Positions 1 through 8,605 of a stretch of 64,000 bases of DNA are shown piece after piece. A program made the translations under genes and the position numbers. The stretch is from Candidatus Promineifilum breve (GTDB lineage Bacteria; Chloroflexota; Anaerolineae; Promineifilales; Promineifilaceae): positions 3,326,726-3,390,725 of the forward strand of contig NZ_LN890655.1 of the NCBI RefSeq assembly GCF_900066015.1, read 5' to 3'. Every line of letters starts with the position of its first letter. The stretch's first letter is position 1. The notes under the pieces were generated by a model. It made no database searches, was not told the origin of the DNA, and saw only the letters and a list, made by a program, of their open reading frames with translations.

Positions 1-2
1 AG

Positions 3-743
3 CTCAACGGCCTGCAATGGACGACGTTCGATCAGATCGCCTGCGGCGATTACATCTATGCCGCCCCGCCTTCGGCCGCCTTCCGGGCGCATATGAAGGC
101 CGTCGTCGCCGATCTGGTCGAGCGGTATAACGTGGACGGCATTCATCTGGATCGGATTCGCTACATCAACCGCACGACCTCGTGCGACCCGGTCAGCGAG
201 GCGGCCTTTGGCGCGCCGTGTTTCACCAGCAACGGGCTATCATACGAGGACTGGCAGCGGCAGCAGGTCAATGAATTGGTGCGCGAGTTGTATGAGGACG
301 TGATTGTCCCGGTCGGGCGCGACGTGTGGCTGACGGCCGCCGTCTGGCATACCTACCGTGACCTGTGGGGCTGGGGCTATAGCCAGGGCTACAGCGACTA
401 CTATCAGGATTCGCAAGCGTGGGTGAAGGGCGGCTATATCGACGCCATCTCGCCGATGATCTACTCCAGCAACCCAGAGACCTTCCGGCTGGAGCGCTGG
501 CGCACGCTGGTGGAGAACTTTCAGGCTAACCGCGGCGACCGCTTCATCATCCCCGGCATCGGCGGCGATCAGACGCCGTTCAGCGAGATCGCCGACCGCA
601 TCGCCGCCGCGCGGCAGTTGGGGACGGCCGGCCACGCCATATTCTCCTATACGGCGCTGGAGGGCCACGACTACTTCGACGATCTGGCCGCCGGGCCATA
701 TGCCACGCCCGCGGCCGTGCCCGACCTGACCTGGCACGATTAA
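3..743 (+). CDS. Glycoside hydrolase-like protein (GHL10/DUF187 type), 3' part only
   Basis: The reading frame is open through the left edge, so only the C-terminal ~246 residues are here; the first ATG inside the window (93) is internal. The run DLVERYNVDGIHLDRIRY is the hallmark of GHL10-type TIM-barrel proteins, in which the Asp-rich strand end carries putative catalytic residues. Later features are a WLTAAVW strand, DAISPMIYS and a final FSYTALEG segment, all consistent with the C-terminal half of the barrel. Family members are usually secreted or surface-attached and thought to act on polysaccharide. It sits 21 nt upstream of the glycosyltransferase run, so a role in processing the glycan made next door is plausible but inferred. 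The signal peptide cannot be seen. Confidence 0.75.
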   Translation, partial: LNGLQWTTFDQIACGDYIYAAPPSAAFRAHMKAVVADLVERYNVDGIHLDRIRYINRTTSCDPVSEAAFGAPCFTSNGLSYEDWQRQQVNELVRELYEDVIVPVGRDVWLTAAVWHTYRDLWGWGYSQGYSDYYQDSQAWVKGGYIDAISPMIYSSNPETFRLERWRTLVENFQANRGDRFIIPGIGGDQTPFSEIADRIAAARQLGTAGHAIFSYTALEGHDYFDDLAAGPYATPAAVPDLTWHD

Positions 744-764
744 GGCACTCGTCAACAATCCACA

Positions 765-2276
765 ATGAACGTCGAACCACAAGACGATGATCCGTTGGCT
801 GAACTGCGGCGGCGGGCCACCCTGCGCGAGTTTACCTTTGTCTCGGGCGCGCCCGTGGTCGGCGGCCTGATGGCCCGGCTGCGCGCCGCCTGGAACAGCG
901 TGGCGACCAAGTGGCAGGCCCGGCCGGTGATGGCCCAGCAATCGGCCTTCAACCGGGCGCTGGCCGACTGGCTGGCCCAACCGCCAAACGCGGCCGAGGT
1001 GGACGAGCGGCTCATCGCCCAGGATCACCGGCAAACGGCTTTAAGCGGCGAGATGGCCCGGCTGACGGCGCAGGCGCGGTGGGCGCGCGGCGAGCGAGCC
1101 GAACGACGCCCGCGCCTGGCCTATTTCAGTCCGCTGCCGCCGTCGCCCAGCGGCATCGCCGACTATAGCGCCGAGTTGCTGCCCCATCTGGCCGAACTGG
1201 CCGACATCACCCTTTTCAGCGATCAGCCCGAAGTTGACATCCTCGGCTTACCGAGCTACGCGACGGGCGACTACCCGGCCCTGCGCCACGCCTTCGACCT
1301 GCCCCTCTACCAGATGGGCAACAGCGACCGGCACGAGGCGATGTTTGCGATGATGATGCAATATCCGGGGGTTGTCGTCTTGCACGATTATTTCCTCCAC
1401 CACTTCATCCACTACCACACCGTCGGGCGCGGCGACTGGCCCGGCTACGAGCGCGAAATGGCCTACGCCGGTGGGCGCGACGGCCGCCGCCGGGCGCGCG
1501 CCATACGCGACAATCAGGCCACGTTCCCCTTGTTCGATGAGCCGCTCAACGCCCGCCTGATCGATGCCGCCGTGGGCCTCATCGTCCATAGCGACTTTGC
1601 CGCGCGGCGAGCGCGCGCCGCCCGGCCGGGTTTGCGCGCGGCGGTCATCGCCGCGCCGGTTGCGCCCCACCCCGGCCGATCGCGGCGCGCGCAGTTGGGC
1701 GTGGCCGATGACGCCGTGATCTTCGGCAGCTTCGGCCAACTGACGGCCGAAAAGCGGATCGACACTGCCCTGCGCGCCTTTCGCCGGGTGCGCGAGCAGT
1801 ATCCCCACAGCCGCTTCCTGCTGGCCGGCGGGGCGCAGCCCGACATTGACCTGCCGCGCCTGCTGGCCGATCTGCAACTGGCAGATGCGGTCATCGCCAT
1901 CGGTCACGTGGCCGAACTGGGCGAGTTCGTGGACTGGATCCACACCGCCGACGTGGTGGTCAATCTGCGGCAGCCGACGGTGGGCGAGACCTCGGCCGTC
2001 GCCCTGCGGGCCTTGGCCGCCGCCCGGCCGGTCGTCGTCTATGACCACGGCTGGTACGCCGAACTGCCGGACGCGGTCGCGCTGAAGGTGCCGCCGGGGG
2101 ACGAGGACGCGCTCTTCGCGGCCATGGAACGGCTGGCGGCGTCGGCCGCGTTGCGCCGCGCGTTGGGCGAGGCGGGCGAGGCTTACATTCAGGCCCATCA
2201 CCAGCCACAACAGGTCGCCCGCGCCACCATCGATTTTGTGCTGACGATCCTGGCAGGTGGGTCCGCCTATGCCTGA
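765..2276 (+). CDS. GT4-type glycosyltransferase with an extra N-terminal module
   Basis: 503 residues. A typical GT-B glycosyltransferase begins near residue 118 (LAYFSPLPPSPSGIADYS, the N-terminal Rossmann opening). The C-terminal donor domain includes FGSFGQLTAEKRIDTAL, LLAGGAQPDIDL and the VNLRQPTVGETSAVALRALA nucleotide-sugar region. Residues 28-72 (APVVGGLMARLR followed by a Q-x3-N pattern) are not part of the GT fold and match a module in the two proteins at 4439-5815 and 5837-6337. No strong ribosome binding site precedes ATG 765. The 3' end overlaps the next gene by 8 nt, indicating translational coupling. Donor and acceptor sugars cannot be predicted. Confidence 0.85.
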   Translation: MNVEPQDDDPLAELRRRATLREFTFVSGAPVVGGLMARLRAAWNSVATKWQARPVMAQQSAFNRALADWLAQPPNAAEVDERLIAQDHRQTALSGEMARLTAQARWARGERAERRPRLAYFSPLPPSPSGIADYSAELLPHLAELADITLFSDQPEVDILGLPSYATGDYPALRHAFDLPLYQMGNSDRHEAMFAMMMQYPGVVVLHDYFLHHFIHYHTVGRGDWPGYEREMAYAGGRDGRRRARAIRDNQATFPLFDEPLNARLIDAAVGLIVHSDFAARRARAARPGLRAAVIAAPVAPHPGRSRRAQLGVADDAVIFGSFGQLTAEKRIDTALRAFRRVREQYPHSRFLLAGGAQPDIDLPRLLADLQLADAVIAIGHVAELGEFVDWIHTADVVVNLRQPTVGETSAVALRALAAARPVVVYDHGWYAELPDAVALKVPPGDEDALFAAMERLAASAALRRALGEAGEAYIQAHHQPQQVARATIDFVLTILAGGSAYA

Positions 2277-4437
2277 GTGGTTCTTCGGGGCGCTCCTGGT
2301 CGGTTTGATCGTTGCCGGGGGTATGTTGGCCGTCCGGCTCTTTCTCCCACGCGGTGCGCCGCTGCATCCCACCCACCTCTTTGCCGGGTTGGCGTTGGGT
2401 CTCATCGTCACCGGCTGGCTGGCCCTCGTCCTGGCCGAACTGAACCGATTCTTTCTCGGCGCGCTTCTGGCGATCCTGGTGGTCGGGGTGGCCGCCCTGC
2501 TCTTGTGGTCGTGGCGACGGCGCGGCGGGGATGCGCTCGCCCCGCCGGCCCCGGAAGCGCCACTGGCGCGGTGGGAATGGGCCATGCTGGCCGTATGGCT
2601 GGCTGCCGCGGCGTGGCTCTTCTTCCGGCCCCACGAGTACGTCTATGGCGGCGCGGATGCCGGGGTCTACATCAGCCTGGGGGCGGAGATCGCCCAACAC
2701 GGGGGCTTCCGCATCGACGATGGGACGTTGGCCGGATTGTCGCCGGAGATGCGCGCCGCCGTCCTGCGCCCGCTACCCGACACGCCGGGGGCGGCCGCCT
2801 ACCTGCTACCCGGCTTCTACGTCAGCGACGCGGCTGCCGGCCGCCTGATACCACAGTTCTATCCGCAGCATCCCGTGTGGCAGGCGGTGGCTTTTGCCGT
2901 GGCCGGTGGCATGGACGACGCGGCTGGGATCGACGCCCAATTGCTGCTGACCGGCCTGTGGATGGCGCTGGGGACGCTGGCCGTCTACCTGACGGCGCGC
3001 GACCTGGGCGGGCCAGTGGTGGGGGCGCTGGCGCTGGCCGGGTTGTCGCTCTCGGCCTTGCAGGTGTGGTTCGGCCGCTACCCAACCAGCGAGGCCCTGA
3101 CCCAATTCCTGCTGTGGGTGGGGGTGTGGAGCGGCGGCCGGTGGCTGGGCGACCGCTCCCCGACGCGGCTGTGGGCCTTCCTGGCCGGTTGCGCCCTGGG
3201 GGCCGTCTTCCTGACGCGCATCGACGCGCTGGTTTTGCTGCCGGTCTTCGCCCTGGTGTTGGTCTGGCGCTGGGCGCGGGGCTGGGCGCGGGCCGATAAC
3301 TGGTTCGCCATCCCGTTCGTGGCTCTGGTCGTCCAGTCGCTGCTGCACGGCTATTTCCTGAGCGGGCCCTATTTTTACGAGACGGTCGGCTATGGCCTGC
3401 TTCTCCTGACGAGGCTGTGGCCGTTGTTGCTGGTCGCCATCTTCATTGGCGGGGCGGGGCTGTGGTGGCTGGCGCGCCTAACCGCCCGGCGCGGCGCGCC
3501 GGAGCGGTGGCGACGGCCGATTTTAGGCGGGCTGGTCGCCGCGTTGCTGCTCTATGCCCTTTACGGCTGGTTCCTGCGACCGATATTGCCGGCCGTCCTG
3601 TCCCGGCCCGACTTTTTTAGCGGCGGCCAAATTCCAGTGACGAACCACGAGAACTGGTTGCGCCTGGGCTGGTATCTGTCGCCGCTGGGGGTGTGGCTGG
3701 GCGTGCTGGGCGGCTGCCTGCTGCTGTGGCGCGTCGAGCGGCGGACCTTGCTGGTCGTGGCGATCGGCTGGCTGTTCGCCGTGGTTTATCTGTGGAATAT
3801 CAGCGCCAACCCCCACCACATCTACGTCATGCGCCGTTACGCGCCGGTCGTCGCGCCGTTTTTTGTCCTGGGCGCGGCCTACCTGCTGGGCCGTTGGCCG
3901 CTCGACCGGGCGGGCTGGGCCGGTTATGAGGCCCGCGCCGGCCGCCGGCTGCCCTACCCGCTGGGGCCGGTGCTGCTGGCGGCGGCGGCCGTCGTCTGGC
4001 TGGCCGGGCTGGGCTGGTCGGCGCGCGGCTTTGTCAGTCAGGTCGATCACGCCGGGCTGGCCGGGCAACTGGACCAACTGGCCGGGCGGCTGCCGGACGG
4101 GGCGGTGCTGCTGTTCAACGACCAGTCGCCGGTCGGCCAGGGGGACGTATGGGGCACGCCGCTGCGCTTCATCTACGGCCACGACGCCTTCGCCCTGCGC
4201 CAACCGCCGGCCACTGTGGCCGCGCCGCTGGTAGAGAGCATCAAAACGTGGCAGAATAGCGGCCGGCCCGTCGTCTGGGTGGGCGATAGCGCCTGGCTGG
4301 ATGACCAACAGATTGCGTATCGAACGGAGCAGATAACATTGCAAAGCGAGCGGCTGGAGAGCAGCTACGATCACAAGCCCACCGCCATTTGGGTTGAGAC
4401 CGTTCTTCTGACGCTGAATTATCTGCAAGCGGAGTAA
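2269..4437 (+). CDS. Polytopic membrane protein, probable GT39/PMT-like glycosyltransferase
   Basis: 722 residues from ATG 2269, which overlaps the upstream stop; AGGTGGG lies 8 nt ahead of it, so this start is preferred over an in-frame GTG at 2257. It has about a dozen or more hydrophobic segments and an early periplasmic-type loop carrying EYVYGGADAGVYISLG, whose Asp/Glu position resembles the first loop of lipid-linked-sugar-dependent (GT-C) enzymes. The C-terminal ~150 residues after the last membrane helix form a soluble domain. Its place between a cytoplasmic glycosyltransferase and an FkbM methyltransferase supports a role in transferring sugars across or at the membrane. The family is not certain; a plain membrane protein of unknown function is the alternative. 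Confidence 0.65.
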   Translation: MPEWFFGALLVGLIVAGGMLAVRLFLPRGAPLHPTHLFAGLALGLIVTGWLALVLAELNRFFLGALLAILVVGVAALLLWSWRRRGGDALAPPAPEAPLARWEWAMLAVWLAAAAWLFFRPHEYVYGGADAGVYISLGAEIAQHGGFRIDDGTLAGLSPEMRAAVLRPLPDTPGAAAYLLPGFYVSDAAAGRLIPQFYPQHPVWQAVAFAVAGGMDDAAGIDAQLLLTGLWMALGTLAVYLTARDLGGPVVGALALAGLSLSALQVWFGRYPTSEALTQFLLWVGVWSGGRWLGDRSPTRLWAFLAGCALGAVFLTRIDALVLLPVFALVLVWRWARGWARADNWFAIPFVALVVQSLLHGYFLSGPYFYETVGYGLLLLTRLWPLLLVAIFIGGAGLWWLARLTARRGAPERWRRPILGGLVAALLLYALYGWFLRPILPAVLSRPDFFSGGQIPVTNHENWLRLGWYLSPLGVWLGVLGGCLLLWRVERRTLLVVAIGWLFAVVYLWNISANPHHIYVMRRYAPVVAPFFVLGAAYLLGRWPLDRAGWAGYEARAGRRLPYPLGPVLLAAAAVVWLAGLGWSARGFVSQVDHAGLAGQLDQLAGRLPDGAVLLFNDQSPVGQGDVWGTPLRFIYGHDAFALRQPPATVAAPLVESIKTWQNSGRPVVWVGDSAWLDDQQIAYRTEQITLQSERLESSYDHKPTAIWVETVLLTLNYLQAE

Positions 4438-4438
4438 T

Positions 4439-5815
4439 ATGGAGCTTGACGAACACGACCAGGCCGCGGCCGACGCGGTTGACATTGAAAACGTGATGCA
4501 GGAAGTGCGGCGCGAGATATTGGGCCGCCGCCTGCCGGGCCAGGTGGCCTTGTCCGACATAACCGACACCTTACCGCGCGAATATTACGAGCACCTCTTC
4601 CGCGCCGGGCTGGCCCAGAGCCGGCTCGACGTGGCCGTGATGGTCGCCCCCAGCCGCGCGCCGCTGGTGGGGCCGATCATCGATCGCCTCCGGGTGAAGT
4701 TCCATCAACTCATCGTCTACTACATGAACCTGTTCGTCGAGAATCAGTCCAAGGTGAACGCCCATATGTTGTCGGCGTTGGGTCTGTTGGGCCGGCCGGT
4801 GAGCGATAGCCAACTGGCGAGCGAACATTATGCCGGCGGGCGACGGCTGGAAGAAGGTCAGACGTTGGACCAATGGGCCACCCCCGACGACGTGTATGCC
4901 TGCTATCGCCTGCTGCTGGACCGCGAGCCGGATCAGCATGGCTGGGAGTACTGGTCGGGCCTGGTGACCCGGCAGCACCTGACCCGCGCCTACCTGGTCG
5001 ATTCCTTCGTCAACGGGCACGAATTCCAGGCCAAACAAGCCGAACGCAACACGCCTTTGCTGGTTGAGCTGCCCGAGTTCAAGATGTACGTGCGGCTGAA
5101 CGATCAATTCATCGGCGCGGCCATCGCCCGCGACAAGCAGTATGAGCCGCACGTAACCCGTGCCCTGCGCGACACGCTCGGCCGCGGCGCGACCTTCATC
5201 GACGTGGGGGCCAACATCGGCTACTTCGCGCTGCTGGCGGCCAAGATCGTCGGCCCGGCGGGGCGGGTCGTGGCCTTCGAGCCGAACCCGGCCAATTGTG
5301 ATTTGCTGCGCCGTAGCATCGAAGCCAACCAATTCGGCACGATTACCCTACACCAGAATGCCGTGGCCGAGGCCAGACAAACCATCCACTTCGCCACGGC
5401 GGGTATCGACAGCAACGGCCGGATGGTCAACCCCGCCGAGGCGGCGGCCGAGGTCGTGGCCCTGCCCACGGTCGAGGCCGTCACGCTCGATGAGACGCTG
5501 GCCGATCTGGGACGCATCGATGTGATCAAGCTCGACGTGGAGGGGGCCGAGGCGCGGGCCTGGCGCGGGATGCAGGCCGTTATCGCCCGTCACAAGCCGA
5601 CGCTCATCTTCGAGTTCTCGCCCATCCTGTTGCGCCACACCAGTGAAGTGGAACCCGACGCCTTTCTGCGCGAGGTGAGCGAGCGGTATGACCTGTTCAT
5701 CATTTCGCCGGTGGGCACGACGGCCGACAAGCCGGACAGCGTGGCCGCCATCGTCGCCCGTCAGGCCGAATCCGGCCAGACTCATCTCGACCTCCTGGCC
5801 CGGCCGCGGTCTTAG
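4439..5815 (+). CDS. FkbM-family methyltransferase with DUF4214 and shared N-terminal module
   Basis: 458 residues, starting 1 nt after the previous stop. Order of domains: an N-terminal module (EVRREILGRR at 22-31, then 73-117 with APLVG and NQSKVN); a DUF4214 segment at about 148-197 (YRLLLDREPDQHGWEYW); then an FkbM methyltransferase with FIDVGANIGYF at 253-263 (SAM loop), FEPNP at 280-284 and a later IDVIKLDVEGAE motif. FkbM enzymes methylate sugar hydroxyls, and DUF4214 is common on proteins tied to surface glycans, so methylation of the glycan built by this cluster is likely. Substrate unknown. Confidence 0.88.
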   Translation: MELDEHDQAAADAVDIENVMQEVRREILGRRLPGQVALSDITDTLPREYYEHLFRAGLAQSRLDVAVMVAPSRAPLVGPIIDRLRVKFHQLIVYYMNLFVENQSKVNAHMLSALGLLGRPVSDSQLASEHYAGGRRLEEGQTLDQWATPDDVYACYRLLLDREPDQHGWEYWSGLVTRQHLTRAYLVDSFVNGHEFQAKQAERNTPLLVELPEFKMYVRLNDQFIGAAIARDKQYEPHVTRALRDTLGRGATFIDVGANIGYFALLAAKIVGPAGRVVAFEPNPANCDLLRRSIEANQFGTITLHQNAVAEARQTIHFATAGIDSNGRMVNPAEAAAEVVALPTVEAVTLDETLADLGRIDVIKLDVEGAEARAWRGMQAVIARHKPTLIFEFSPILLRHTSEVEPDAFLREVSERYDLFIISPVGTTADKPDSVAAIVARQAESGQTHLDLLARPRS

Positions 5816-5836
5816 CCGACAGCGCGGCGATAGCCT

Positions 5837-6337
5837 ATGACCAACACAACCATGACGACACAATCACGGCCGCCCGGCGACCCCTGGATCGAGATCCACG
5901 ACGAAGTGATCACGTCGGCCGAACTGGTGACCGAGGTCGAGCGCCGGGTGGCGCGGCGGCGGGCCGAATTAGGCGCGGTGAACCTGGTCTTCCCGACCTT
6001 TGGCCACGTGTCCACCTTCCCCGAACCGTCGCCGGGCGGCCGGATCAGCCCCGACCTCTACTACTACCTGAAGCAGGCCAACCAGACCCCGGCCACGGCC
6101 GTCGAGCCGCTGCTGGCCCCGTCGCCGGCCACGCAACTGCCGGTCGTCGGCCGCTTCTGGCAGCGGGTGCGCGGCCAGGTGCATAGCCTGGTGCTCTTCT
6201 ACGTCAATCGCTCGGTGCGCGACCAGAACCGCCTCAACGTCAACCTCATCAGCGCCCTCAACGAACTGACCCGCGTCGTCCAGGAACAGGCGGCCGAGAT
6301 CGATGCGCTGCGGGCCGAACTGCGCCGCCGCGACTGA
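5837..6337 (+). CDS. Orphan protein made only of the shared N-terminal module
   Basis: 166 residues, no enzyme domain recognised. Residues 66-144 align by eye with residues ~47-117 of the preceding FkbM protein: YY-x-L, then an APS/P-x-VG stretch (LPVVGRFWQRVR at 101-112) and a Q-x3-N helix (130-134). The C-terminal 25 residues (VVQEQAAEIDALRAELRRR) form a heptad-type coiled coil. The early EVERRVARRRAELG mirrors EVRREILGRR of its neighbour. The segment may be a helical membrane-interface or oligomerisation element that tethers the cluster's enzymes; that is inference. The gene is in the glycan operon, between the FkbM gene and a glycosyltransferase. Confidence 0.8.
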   Translation: MTNTTMTTQSRPPGDPWIEIHDEVITSAELVTEVERRVARRRAELGAVNLVFPTFGHVSTFPEPSPGGRISPDLYYYLKQANQTPATAVEPLLAPSPATQLPVVGRFWQRVRGQVHSLVLFYVNRSVRDQNRLNVNLISALNELTRVVQEQAAEIDALRAELRRRD

Positions 6338-6356
6338 GCGCCCGGCCACCCACACC

Positions 6357-7412
6357 ATGAGCGGGCGCGTTCTGCACCAATTCCTGACCGGGGCCACCTC
6401 GGGCGACGCCATCACCGATCAGGCGTTGCTCATGCAGCGCTGGCTGCGCGAGGCGGGCTTCACGTCGGAGATTTACGCCTGGCATCTGCACCCCAGCATG
6501 GAGGGGGCCGTGCGCCCCTTGCCCACCTATCACCACACGCGGGGCGAGGCGTGGGCCATCTACCACCACAGCATCGGCTCCGACGTGCCCGACTTCCTGC
6601 TGCGCCAGGCGATGCGCCTCATCCTGGTCTATCACAACATCACCCCGGCCGACTATTTCACCGGCAGCGACCCCCTGCGCGCCCATCTGGCCCGGCAGGG
6701 GATCGAGCAATTGGCGGTGCTGCGGCCGATCACGGGGCTGGCTCTGGCCGTCTCAGCCTACAACGAGGCCGATTTGATCGCCGCCGGCTATGAGCAGACG
6801 GCCGTGCTGCCCATCTGCTTGCAAGCCGAGCGGTATGAGTCCGCCGAACCGCTGCCGCCTGTCCCCGGCCCGCGCCTGTTGTTCATCGGCCGGCTGGCTC
6901 CTAACAAGCGGCAGGAAGACCTGGTGAAGCTGCTCGCCTGCCTGCGCCGCATCCGCCCCACGGCCCATCTGACCCTGCTGGGCGACCGTTGGGAGATCGG
7001 CTACGACCGCTGGGTCGAAGGACTGGCCGCCGAAATGAGCGTGGGCGACGGCCTGACGCTGACGGGCAAGGTGTCGCAGGCGGCGATGGTGGCCCATCTG
7101 CGGGCGGCCGATCTCTTCGTGTCGATGAGCGAGCACGAGGGCTTCGGCGTGCCGCTCATCGAGAGCATGGTTCTGGGGCTGCCGGTGCTGGCCTATGGCG
7201 CGGCGGCCGTGCCGGAGACGATGGGCGGCGCGGGCCTGTTGTTCCATGACAAGGACTACGAGGCGTTGGCCGAACTCATCGATCTGTTGCTCGACGACCC
7301 GGCCCTGCGGCAGCGCATCATCGCCGGGCAGCGGGCCAGGGCGCGGGCCTTTTTGGAGCCGGCGGTGCGCGGGCAATTCATCGAGCGCCTGGGCGAGGTG
7401 GGACTGTGCTAA
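6357..7412 (+). CDS. GT4-type glycosyltransferase (paralogue of 8598-9689)
   Basis: 351 residues from ATG 6357; an upstream in-frame ATG at 6303 would lie inside the previous gene and add a non-conserved tail. The N-terminus (VLHQFLTGATSGDAITDQ) and the loop YHHSIGSDV are closely matched by the gene at 8598. The donor domain has FIGRLAPNKRQEDLVKLL and the classical acidic motif SEHEGFGVPLIESMVLGLPV. Retaining transfer from an activated sugar is expected from the family. It ends overlapping the next start, so the genes are co-translated. Sugar specificity cannot be read from the sequence. Confidence 0.88.
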   Translation: MSGRVLHQFLTGATSGDAITDQALLMQRWLREAGFTSEIYAWHLHPSMEGAVRPLPTYHHTRGEAWAIYHHSIGSDVPDFLLRQAMRLILVYHNITPADYFTGSDPLRAHLARQGIEQLAVLRPITGLALAVSAYNEADLIAAGYEQTAVLPICLQAERYESAEPLPPVPGPRLLFIGRLAPNKRQEDLVKLLACLRRIRPTAHLTLLGDRWEIGYDRWVEGLAAEMSVGDGLTLTGKVSQAAMVAHLRAADLFVSMSEHEGFGVPLIESMVLGLPVLAYGAAAVPETMGGAGLLFHDKDYEALAELIDLLLDDPALRQRIIAGQRARARAFLEPAVRGQFIERLGEVGLC

Positions 7413-8605
7413 AGGGCAAGCGCGTGGCTCTGGTGGTGCAACGCTACGGCGAGGAGGTCAACGGCGGGGCCGAGATGCTGGCCCGCTGGCTGGCCGAGCG
7501 GCTGGCGAACATGGTGGAGACCCGGGTCATCACCACTTGCGCCGTGGATTATCTGACCTGGGACAACGTCTATCCGCCCGGCGAAAGCGAGTTGAACGGC
7601 GTGCGCGTGCTGCGTTTCGCCGTGGACGCGCCGCGCCATCCTGACTTCGCCCGGCGCACGGTGGCCCTGTTCGAGGAGAAGCGCACGCTGTTCGACGAGT
7701 TGCAATGGATGAAGGATCAGGGGCCCTATTCCACCGACCTGCTCGATTACATCCACGACGCCCGCGACTTATTCGACCTGTTCATCTTCGTGACCTATCT
7801 CTACCCACCGACGTTTTTCGGCCTGCCGCTGGTGGCCGACAAGGCTATCCTGGTGCCCAACGCCCATGATGAGCCGTATCTCCGCCTGCCCATCATGCGG
7901 CCCCTCTTCCACATGCCGCAACTGATCGTCTACAACACCGAGACGGAGCAAGCGCTGGTCAATGAGGTGATGCACAACCGGTACGTGCCCCAGATCGTCA
8001 CCGGCGTGGGCATCAACGTGCCCGACAACGTATCGGCGGCCCGCTTCCGGCAGAAGTTCGGCATCGACGGCTCCTTCGTGGTCTACGTCGGCCGGGTCGA
8101 TTCGGCCAAAAACGTGCCCGAACTGCTCGACCATTTCGCCCGCTTCCGCGACGAGACCGACCACGATACCAGGCTGGTGCTCATCGGCAAGTCGAGCCTG
8201 GAAATGCCGGTCCGGCCCGACATTATTCCCCTGGGCTTCGTCAGCGAGGAAGACAAATTCGACGCCATCCGCGCCGCCGACGTGCTGGTGATGCCCTCGC
8301 TCTATGAAAGCCTGTCGCTGGTGGCGATGGAGGCCTGGTTGATGGGCGTGCCCACGCTGGTCAACGGCCAGTGCGAGGTGCTCAAATCGCAGACCCGGCG
8401 CAGCAACGGCGGGCTGTATTACTACTCCTACGATGAATTCGCGGCGGCGCTGCAACGCCTGCTCGACGACGCGCCGCTGCGCGCCCAACTCGGCCGCCAG
8501 GGTCGGGCCTTCGTGGCCGCCAACTATAGTTGGGAGGTGGTCATGGCTAAGTATCGCGCCATCCTGGAGACGCTGATGCCGCGGCCGAGGGAGGGGCATG
8601 GCTGA
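7406..8605 (+). CDS. GT4-type glycosyltransferase
   Basis: 399 residues. The start is GTG 7406, overlapping the preceding stop, with GAGGTGGG just upstream. The N-terminus VALVVQRYGEEVNGGAEML is the glycine-rich acceptor-domain opening typical of GT4. The C-terminal domain shows VVYVGRVDSAKNVPELL and MPSLYESLSLVAMEAWLMG, the donor-binding E-x7-E region. It lies between the two paralogous glycosyltransferases at 6357 and 8598 but is only distantly similar to them. The stop overlaps the next ATG by 8 nt. Confidence 0.88.
   Translation: MLKGKRVALVVQRYGEEVNGGAEMLARWLAERLANMVETRVITTCAVDYLTWDNVYPPGESELNGVRVLRFAVDAPRHPDFARRTVALFEEKRTLFDELQWMKDQGPYSTDLLDYIHDARDLFDLFIFVTYLYPPTFFGLPLVADKAILVPNAHDEPYLRLPIMRPLFHMPQLIVYNTETEQALVNEVMHNRYVPQIVTGVGINVPDNVSAARFRQKFGIDGSFVVYVGRVDSAKNVPELLDHFARFRDETDHDTRLVLIGKSSLEMPVRPDIIPLGFVSEEDKFDAIRAADVLVMPSLYESLSLVAMEAWLMGVPTLVNGQCEVLKSQTRRSNGGLYYYSYDEFAAALQRLLDDAPLRAQLGRQGRAFVAANYSWEVVMAKYRAILETLMPRPREGHG

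Noticed and set aside
240-1034. A 264-residue minus-strand frame opposite the first two genes
   Set aside because: It is antisense to conserved glycoside hydrolase and glycosyltransferase codons; its composition (repeated H, R, P, G) is typical of a GC-rich shadow frame.
1248-2585. A 445-residue minus-strand frame
   Set aside because: Runs antisense to the glycosyltransferase at 765 and the start of the membrane gene, with no recognisable motif.
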